Both the position numbers and the translations under genes were made by a program. Below, piece after piece: positions 6,194-11,276 of a stretch of 11,276 nucleotides of DNA. The stretch spans positions 1-11,276 of the forward strand of contig CAZXBG010000133.1 in assembly GCA_964638865.1 (NCBI GenBank), in the 5' to 3' direction. Source of the DNA: UBA7236 sp964638865. GTDB taxonomy: Bacteria; Bacteroidota; Bacteroidia; Chitinophagales; BACL12. Position 1 is the stretch's first letter; each line of letters starts with the position of its first letter. Under the pieces are notes generated by a model, which was not told where the DNA came from, searched no databases, and saw only the letters and a program-made list of their open reading frames with translations.

Positions 6194-6505
6194 TTAATTT
6201 TTCAATAGATGTTTATAATTCTGAATATTTGACATAAATTTTTGTTGCTGTTCGGAGTTTAATACGTTTAATATATCCTGCTTAAAATCCTGTTTACTTT
6301 CACGCATATCCTCCTTACCACCACCACTTTGTTTATTTTGTTTTTTTTCTCCCATAAATTCGCGGATAGCAGCTTCAACTTTCGTAACCTGATCGGGCGA
6401 CAAATTTAAATCGTCAGTAAGTGTTGTGATAAATTCCTGCGCGCGACCGGCACCACCACCGTTTCCGCCTTTATTGCCGCCAAATAGTTTTGAAAATATG
6501 CTCAT
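6194..6505 (-). CDS. small Spy-like protein with two LxxxQ motifs
   Basis: A 103-residue hydrophilic protein. The N-terminus MSIFSKLFGG is amphipathic and is followed by a glycine and asparagine linker (10-20). Two helical segments follow: residues 22-54, containing LSPDQ (35-39), and 68-100, containing LNSEQ (82-86). They are joined by a lysine, glutamine and glycine-rich linker (54-66). The paired LxxxQ helices recall the LTxxQ motifs of Spy/CpxP periplasmic chaperones, but those proteins carry signal peptides and this one does not. A cytoplasmic or membrane-surface role is therefore inferred. It has its own promoter overlapping the terminator of the receptor gene. The family assignment is tentative. 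Confidence 0.7.
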   Translation of the reverse strand: MSIFSKLFGGNKGGNGGGAGRAQEFITTLTDDLNLSPDQVTKVEAAIREFMGEKKQNKQSGGGKEDMRESKQDFKQDILNVLNSEQQQKFMSNIQNYKHLLKN

Positions 6506-6535
6506 GATCTTTTATTTAAACAGTTAAGAATAAGA

Positions 6536-6565
6536 CGAAGGTATACAAAAATAAACGGGTGCAAA
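6536..6565 (-). promoter_or_regulatory. predicted promoter of the Spy-like gene
   Basis: On the minus strand TTTG (6565-6562) is followed after 18 bases by TACCTTCG (6543-6536), close to the -33 TTG and -7 TAnnTTTG pattern. The -33 element lies in the loop of the upstream terminator hairpin. The leader would be about 25 bases. Confidence 0.5.
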
Positions 6566-6579
6566 AAATGACACCCGTT
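6547..6579 (-). terminator. rho-independent terminator of the TonB receptor gene
   Basis: On the minus strand AACGGGTG (6579-6572) pairs perfectly with CACCCGTT (6561-6554) around a 10-base loop, followed by TATTTTT. It starts eight bases after the receptor's stop codon. Confidence 0.75.
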
Positions 6580-6586
6580 CATAATC

Positions 6587-8992
6587 TCAAAAACTAGCCC
6601 TCAGTGCTACCATAAAACTCCTTCCAGGCGCCACAACCCCTGAGGAATAAGGTCTATAACGGACATCCGCAATGTTGTCGATACCTGCCTGAATGTTCAG
6701 ATTCGAAATAATCTGATATCCAACTTTCAGATTCAGTGTGTACCATGCAGGGCAATAAGGATCTCCATTATCATCCACAGCATATAAATGTGGTTTATCT
6801 GCCTCACTTGGAGCGAGTTCTTCAAATGGAACTTCTGCATTATAATCGGTATAAAAATCAGCTCTGAATTTTTTCATCTGATAACTGATATGCGTAGAAC
6901 CAAATAACGGCGGAGCATGGCGAAGCGGAACATATTCATCCCCTGTTTCCTCTGCCTGTTCTTCTCCTTTTGTATAAGTGAGATAAGATGCCACTGTAAC
7001 ATTTTTTATAGGATGAATTCGAACACCGGATTCGATACCAAAAACATAAGCTTTATCAATATTCTGCAATGCTTGCACAGCACTTAATTCACCTGCATAC
7101 ATAATACTGTCCTCACCATTTAATGTAAAACTTCTGCGCACAATTGCATTACTTAACAAAGTATAAAATCCTGTAAGTTGAATTTCAACGATATCGCCAA
7201 ATCCTTTAATAAAACCGAGATCGATATTATAAGCGTACTCCGGCAATAAATCAGGATTAGGAACTGTTACGTTGCCTGGTTCTGAATCAAATACTTTTCC
7301 GATATCATCCACATTTGGTGCGCGGAATCCTGTCGATAAATTGAGGTTTACCTGAAGGTTCTTTGCTGCCAGCCAAACAATTCCTGCACTTCCTGTTAAA
7401 GCGCCGCTATTGATATTTGCTGATGTAACTGGAAATGGGAAAAATGTAGTATCAAATTCCGCATTTAATATTACCTGATTATATCTCAAACCTGCCTGCA
7501 ATGTAAGTTTTTCTTTCAATTTTGTTTTTGAACTTAAATACACTGCAAAACTTTGCCAGGTAGCTCCATCAGGATATCGGGATGCCGCATTTTCTTCCAA
7601 ACCGGTCTCAATATCAAGATCAGTTCCCAAAGAAGTAACTCCGTTATAAATTCCTTCAAGTCCGTAAAACAATATTGTTTTATTAATTGATTTTTGAAGA
7701 TCCAGATTTGCGGAAATTGCATCCACCTGTTCTAATTTAGTGGCCTCTGTAATTTTTTTATACGAACGTTCTATTCTGCTCTCTTCAAAAAACTGATATG
7801 CCAAAGTCAACCTCGCAATATCATACATTTTTGTGGTGTTATTATGCTGCAAAGAAATTACGTGCATATTCCAAATTTGAGGACCATAATACCAAACTGC
7901 GGAACGAGGTGCTCCATCGCGATATTCAATTAACCTATCGTACCGGTCGTACTCCGAAGTTTTAGAATAGTGAAATCCATAATTGAAATCCCAATTTGCA
8001 TTCGGTTTAAATCTTATTTTTTGCATAATATTGTAATAAGACATATCCGTATGTAATTGTTTTTGCGGATCTTTATTTGGGATAATACTATCTACACCGT
8101 TTATTATTTCAACAGATTCCGGTCGCAAATATTCATCGGGTCCATTGGAACCCATAACAAGATCATCAAAATCGCTAAAACTTACACTGGTAACGAAGGC
8201 CCATTTTTTTGTGCCGATATTAATATCTGCATGACCCGTTTTTTCGATATTGGCAGATGCAAATCTTCCAAAAACTGAACCTTCCACAATTGTTTCCTCC
8301 GAATTAGATAATTCGGCAGTAAGCGTATGAAAATCCATAACCCCGCCTAATGCATCGCTGCCATAAATAATGGACCCCGGGCCAAAAATGATTTCTGCAC
8401 CTTCCAGCGCATTTGGATCTATGGATATTACATTTTGAATATTTCCACTTCTGAAAATAGCAGTATTCATGCGCACACCATCAACAACCATTAGTAACCT
8501 ATTAGTTGCAAATCCTCTGATCATTGGACTACCGCCACCAAACTGGCTTTTTTGAACAAATACCTGTCCGCTTTGAGCCAGCATATCTGCACTTGTTTGA
8601 GGATTATAAAAAGCAATATCCCTTGCTTCAATAGATGTGATATGATTTGGCACTTCTGTTCTGTTTTGCTCCCAACGATTTGCACTTATTACTACACCTT
8701 CCAAAGAAAATGGGGAGGATGCAAGCAAAATAATTTTCAATTGAACTGCTTCTTCAAATGAAATAAATATTTCTTCATATCCCAACAATTTGAATAAAAG
8801 GGAGTCGGCATTTCGGAAAGATGTGATGTCAACCATTCCATTTTGATCAGAGGACAAAGTTGTTTGGGTGCTTATATTTATAATAGTTACCTGTTCCAAC
8901 GCCTTTAATGTTGTCTGATCTTTTAAATAAATTTCCTGTGCATGTAATACATAACCATACAGGCAGCATACACATGCTAAAATTTTTCGCAT
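6587..8992 (-). CDS. TonB-dependent outer-membrane receptor
   Basis: An 801-residue outer-membrane transporter that would import a ligand using TonB-ExbBD energy. Residues 1-19 are a signal peptide ending LHAQ. Residues about 21-98 are a carboxypeptidase-regulatory-like domain typical of Bacteroidota receptors. The plug (about 108-222) shows PMIRGFATNRLLMVVDGVRM (156-175) and FGPGSIIYGSDALGGVMDF (203-221). The rest is a beta-barrel ending in an aromatic residue (LRASF). FRAP (556-559) and NPDL (579-582) match the two boxes described for heme/hemoglobin receptors such as HmuR, and RHAPPLFG (691-698) and PYSSGVVAPGRS (781-792) are further marks. The segment between the two boxes contains no histidine, so the heme assignment stays open; iron chelates or other metals are alternatives. 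It lies 43 bases downstream of a small membrane-anchored gene, probably its operon partner. Confidence 0.92.
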   Translation of the reverse strand: MRKILACVCCLYGYVLHAQEIYLKDQTTLKALEQVTIINISTQTTLSSDQNGMVDITSFRNADSLLFKLLGYEEIFISFEEAVQLKIILLASSPFSLEGVVISANRWEQNRTEVPNHITSIEARDIAFYNPQTSADMLAQSGQVFVQKSQFGGGSPMIRGFATNRLLMVVDGVRMNTAIFRSGNIQNVISIDPNALEGAEIIFGPGSIIYGSDALGGVMDFHTLTAELSNSEETIVEGSVFGRFASANIEKTGHADINIGTKKWAFVTSVSFSDFDDLVMGSNGPDEYLRPESVEIINGVDSIIPNKDPQKQLHTDMSYYNIMQKIRFKPNANWDFNYGFHYSKTSEYDRYDRLIEYRDGAPRSAVWYYGPQIWNMHVISLQHNNTTKMYDIARLTLAYQFFEESRIERSYKKITEATKLEQVDAISANLDLQKSINKTILFYGLEGIYNGVTSLGTDLDIETGLEENAASRYPDGATWQSFAVYLSSKTKLKEKLTLQAGLRYNQVILNAEFDTTFFPFPVTSANINSGALTGSAGIVWLAAKNLQVNLNLSTGFRAPNVDDIGKVFDSEPGNVTVPNPDLLPEYAYNIDLGFIKGFGDIVEIQLTGFYTLLSNAIVRRSFTLNGEDSIMYAGELSAVQALQNIDKAYVFGIESGVRIHPIKNVTVASYLTYTKGEEQAEETGDEYVPLRHAPPLFGSTHISYQMKKFRADFYTDYNAEVPFEELAPSEADKPHLYAVDDNGDPYCPAWYTLNLKVGYQIISNLNIQAGIDNIADVRYRPYSSGVVAPGRSFMVALRASF

Positions 8993-9035
8993 ACTTTAAT
9001 GTTTTAAATAAATAAAAAGGTTTGCTGAACATAAT

Positions 9036-9548
9036 TCAACAGATATCAGGCGGAATAAATAATAAAGAGCAGAAAATTCTTCCCGTTTGAATAAAATAAT
9101 ATTGATGCGCCAAAATATTATCCTCAGGATGTATTAAAAGTTTATTGGAGGATTTAATAAAATCGGGAAATTTTAAAATCTCAACTTTGGGGTTGTTTTT
9201 TTGCGATTTATTTGTTTCAAAGTGTTCTGCGAGTTCTTTTTTTAATGCTGTTTCTTCTATATCCTGATAAGCCACGCAGTAGAGTGTATCATTTATGATT
9301 TCCTTTTCAGCAATATCATACATGAACCCATTCCAATAGAATTCAAATTCATGTTTCCAACGAATTTCCTTAAGTGGAATAACCAACTTTGTAAGAATAT
9401 GCGCCTTCTCTGTGCCTTCATTTTTTACATTGTTGATAGCATTTATATTGTCCAATCTATAATTAAATAATATAACATTGCCGCATGTATAAAATAAAAA
9501 ACATATTAGCACGGTAATTGTTATGATATGTTGCGATTTGTTTACCAC
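9036..9548 (-). CDS. membrane-anchored protein, probable receptor partner
   Basis: A 170-residue protein of unrecognised family. Residues 8-29 form one hydrophobic segment, which acts as an uncleaved anchor or signal; C22 follows LFYT, which is not a standard lipobox. The body is predicted to be periplasmic. It holds IPLKEIRWKHEFEFYWNGFMYDI (57-79), then a strand with DTLYCVAYQD and a charged helix ETALKKELAEHFE (99-111). The C-terminus is HQYYFIQTGRIFCSLLFIPPDIC (148-170). It starts with GTG; no ATG in frame lies upstream, and a perfect -7 element 14 bases before the GTG fixes the start. Position just ahead of the TonB receptor on the same strand suggests a role in the same uptake or in sensing its ligand. 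That is inferred from context only. Confidence 0.75.
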   Translation of the reverse strand: MVNKSQHIITITVLICFLFYTCGNVILFNYRLDNINAINNVKNEGTEKAHILTKLVIPLKEIRWKHEFEFYWNGFMYDIAEKEIINDTLYCVAYQDIEETALKKELAEHFETNKSQKNNPKVEILKFPDFIKSSNKLLIHPEDNILAHQYYFIQTGRIFCSLLFIPPDIC

Positions 9549-9561
9549 TTTATCAGGTGCA

Positions 9562-9569
9562 CAAAGATA
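9562..9569 (-). promoter_or_regulatory. predicted promoter of the receptor operon, -7 element
   Basis: TATCTTTG on the minus strand is a perfect TAnnTTTG. The GTG start is only 13 bases beyond it, so the transcript would be nearly leaderless. No -33 TTG is seen, which may point to activator dependence. Confidence 0.6.
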
Positions 9570-9622
9570 ATTTGAAATAAATATTAATTTGTCATAAATA
9601 TATAAAACAAATGGGTATTAAA

Positions 9623-9653
9623 TTGTTTACCAGGAAACATTAAAGTATCTTTG
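9623..9653 (+). promoter_or_regulatory. predicted promoter of the glycosidase-like gene
   Basis: TTG at 9623-9625, a 20-base spacer, and TATCTTTG at 9646-9653 match both elements of the Bacteroidota promoter. This is the best promoter in the window. It places the start of transcription near 9660, which rules out a TTG start at 9651. Confidence 0.7.
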
Positions 9654-9689
9654 AATTCCCGGATTTCTGCACAAACTTACAGGAAGAAT

Positions 9690-11138
9690 ATGAAAACATT
9701 TTTTGCACTATTACTAATCACAATTCTGGCCTGCACTCGCAGTGAGGCGCAGATCATCGGCGGAAACGGGGAAGGTTTCACGTCTGTTGTAACAAACTCT
9801 GACATACCCTACTTATTGGAATCGACCAAAGAGCACCCCATCGCCATTCGCTGGCCGGGTGGAGGCGATTCGCGTGTGTCCTTTCCTGCACTTAATAAAC
9901 CCGGTTTGGGGATGAACAAGGATTCCATTCAAAAAATGTATCAGGAGTTTCGCGATAATGAAGGAAATGTGCAATATGATAAACTGGATAAAGAATTAAA
10001 ACAAGCGGATAAAGATGCAGCAGAGGCACAAAGCGCATTATTATCTCTGATAAATATTTCGAAAAAAGTAAAGGGATTACAGGTTGATTATTGTTTGAAT
10101 GTTTTGATGGGAACAGTGGAATCCAATATTTCGGCCATTCGCACCTTATTAGATTCGGGCGTAAATATTATTTCTATAGTTGCCGGAAATGAGACCTTTT
10201 TCAGTTACCGCTACAATTGGGAAAAATACAAAAACGATTTTGAACCCATATTGAGAGCCTGTGAAAAAGAATTTCCCAACATTCCGCGACTGCTTTGTTT
10301 TGGTCAGGATTTTGATAAAAAAAATCATTTAGGATGGAATACGAGTGTAATAGAATATATCAACTCCACCGGTAACTTTATTTCGGGTGTTGATGTGCAT
10401 TATTATATGATGAAAGAAATTAAATCTGCAAATACCTTACATCCAAAAACTATAGTTTATAAATCGGGAGAACATTACCCTCAATTGGAAAAAGCATTTG
10501 ATGAATATATTAAATCTTACAGAGCGAATGATCAATTTGGTGCACTTGTGAATTATCTTAAAATAAACCTTCCAGGAAAAATTTATCACTGCACGGAGTT
10601 TGGAGATAAGGAAGCGGAATATTGGTCAAACACTATTGCCAATGCCGCACACATGTACGTTACTTTTTGTAAATACAGAAACGACTTTGATATTCTGTTG
10701 ATGCAAAATTTAATTGCCAATTGGTTTTGGGCATCCAGACGTGCTGTGGGAAGATATGATGACAATCCCGACAATGTTGAAAAAATAAGCCGTTGTCACT
10801 GGTACTCCTTTCAACTTGCAAATGAATTGCCTTTCCATACGCCAGTATTAACATCTACAATAAATATTTTACAGGCAGGTATTTATTATTATTATTTCGA
10901 TAATGCCGGAGGAAAAAAATACACCCCGGAAATGAATATAAAAAACGGAAAATTGACTTCCTTCGAAACACACTATCTCACCGGTAAATACAATTACAGT
11001 AGTGCAGGGAGCACTGGTTTTATGGCGAAAGGATCCGATAACACCTTAGAGGTTAAAGGAATTGACAGAGTGAGTTCTAAAGGAGTTGGAGAGATACCTT
11101 ATAATAGTTTTGGGTATGTAAAGGTGGTAGTGGAGTAA
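9690..11138 (+). CDS. secreted glycoside-hydrolase-like (clan GH-A type) protein
   Basis: A 482-residue exported protein that looks like a TIM-barrel glycosidase. Residues 1-20 are a signal peptide; C15 in TILAC could be a lipidation site, but SEA before Q21 is an equally good ordinary cleavage site. Clan GH-A-like landmarks appear in order: RWPGGG (54-59, as in alpha-L-arabinofuranosidases), VAGNE with candidate acid/base E168, GVDVHYY (233-239), and CTEFGD with candidate nucleophile E303. NWFWAS (344-349) and a strand-rich end (about 390-482) fit a small C-terminal beta-sandwich. The family and substrate are not recognised. ATG 9690 is chosen because AGGAAG lies directly upstream, the signal peptide starts there, and the promoter covers the earlier TTG. 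It is transcribed divergently from the receptor operon, and no terminator is seen before the tRNA. Confidence 0.75.
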   Translation: MKTFFALLLITILACTRSEAQIIGGNGEGFTSVVTNSDIPYLLESTKEHPIAIRWPGGGDSRVSFPALNKPGLGMNKDSIQKMYQEFRDNEGNVQYDKLDKELKQADKDAAEAQSALLSLINISKKVKGLQVDYCLNVLMGTVESNISAIRTLLDSGVNIISIVAGNETFFSYRYNWEKYKNDFEPILRACEKEFPNIPRLLCFGQDFDKKNHLGWNTSVIEYINSTGNFISGVDVHYYMMKEIKSANTLHPKTIVYKSGEHYPQLEKAFDEYIKSYRANDQFGALVNYLKINLPGKIYHCTEFGDKEAEYWSNTIANAAHMYVTFCKYRNDFDILLMQNLIANWFWASRRAVGRYDDNPDNVEKISRCHWYSFQLANELPFHTPVLTSTINILQAGIYYYYFDNAGGKKYTPEMNIKNGKLTSFETHYLTGKYNYSSAGSTGFMAKGSDNTLEVKGIDRVSSKGVGEIPYNSFGYVKVVVE

Positions 11139-11178
11139 GTTTATACCAATATTGGAGACCATATCCATTAATCTGCAC

Positions 11179-11186
11179 TATTTTTG
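11179..11186 (+). promoter_or_regulatory. predicted promoter of tRNA-Arg, -7 element
   Basis: TATTTTTG fits TAnnTTTG and ends nine bases before the tRNA. The nearest upstream TTG (11152-11154) is 24 bases away, longer than usual. Confidence 0.5.
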
Positions 11187-11195
11187 CATTAAATT

Positions 11196-11267
11196 GGTCT
11201 CGTAGTTCAACGGATAGAATAGGAGTTTCCTAAACTCTAGATAGCAGTTCGATTCTGCTCGGGACTA
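11196..11267 (+). tRNA. tRNA-Arg (anticodon CCT)
   Basis: The 72-base sequence folds into a complete cloverleaf: acceptor GGTCTCG with CGGGACT, D stem GTTC/GAAT, anticodon stem GGAGT/ACTCT with loop TTCCTAA (anticodon CCT at 11229-11231, reading AGG), a 4-base variable loop, and T stem AGCAG/CTGCT with loop TTCGATT. The discriminator is A11267. CCA is not encoded (CAA follows), so it must be added after transcription. The acceptor stem has two wobble pairs, G1-U72 and U5-G68. Confidence 0.95.
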
Positions 11268-11276
11268 CAAAAATCA

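Noticed and set aside
6176..6197. TTAAGT/ACTTAA inverted repeat as a terminator between the Spy-like and four-helix genes
   Set aside because: The stem is only six A/T-rich pairs, and on the minus strand it is followed by A, not T, so it would not terminate transcription of those genes.
9651..9689. TTG start for the glycosidase-like gene
   Set aside because: This TTG lies inside the -7 promoter element, so it would not be transcribed; ATG 9690 has a Shine-Dalgarno-like AGGAAG and begins a signal peptide.
10586..10854. Two minus-strand open frames of about 60 codons
   Set aside because: They are antisense to the glycosidase-like gene and have no promoter or family resemblance.

Overview
The window is AT-rich and reads as chromosomal DNA of a member of the Bacteroidota. 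Four things support this: a 651-residue GyrB of the short type; several promoters of the TAnnTTTG (-7) class with few Shine-Dalgarno sites; a DUF4468 protein and a TonB receptor with an N-terminal carboxypeptidase-regulatory-like domain; and intergenic repeats built on CCACGAATACACGAAT and AATGAGTAATGAG. The genus cannot be told from the sequence alone. No transposase, integrase, phage gene or CRISPR array was seen.

Layout. Positions 1-449 are a gene-free, repeat-rich flank ending in the terminator of gyrB, which lies on the minus strand (450-2405). The 2406-3023 gap holds the gyrB promoter and, on the minus strand, a 37-residue single-span membrane protein with its own promoter (2746-2859). 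A secreted DUF4468 protein follows on the plus strand (3024-3575) and ends at a strong terminator. Next is a two-gene plus-strand operon: a tandem-domain universal stress protein (3857-4699) and a Crp/Fnr-family regulator with an N-terminal cysteine cluster (4719-5432). Two palindromes matching the Crp/Fnr core (TTGA-N6-TCAA and TGA-N6-TCA) lie just upstream, which suggests autoregulation by a redox or oxygen sensor.

A convergent minus-strand block follows. It holds a four-helix membrane protein of the kind often labelled 'cytochrome B' (5578-6108), a small Spy-like protein with two LxxxQ motifs but no signal peptide (6194-6505), a TonB-dependent outer-membrane receptor with FRAP and NPDL boxes (6587-8992), and a 170-residue membrane-anchored protein 43 bases upstream of the receptor (9036-9548). 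The last two look like a single uptake operon. It is transcribed divergently from a secreted, glycosidase-like TIM-barrel protein (9690-11138), with well-formed -7 elements facing away from each other. The window closes with tRNA-Arg(CCT) at 11196-11267.

The most interesting points are the double operator in front of the usp-fnr operon, the unreported-looking 37-residue membrane protein, the receptor with its uncharacterised partner, and the glycosidase-like protein whose substrate cannot be read from sequence. I do not see a large undescribed defence or mobile system.
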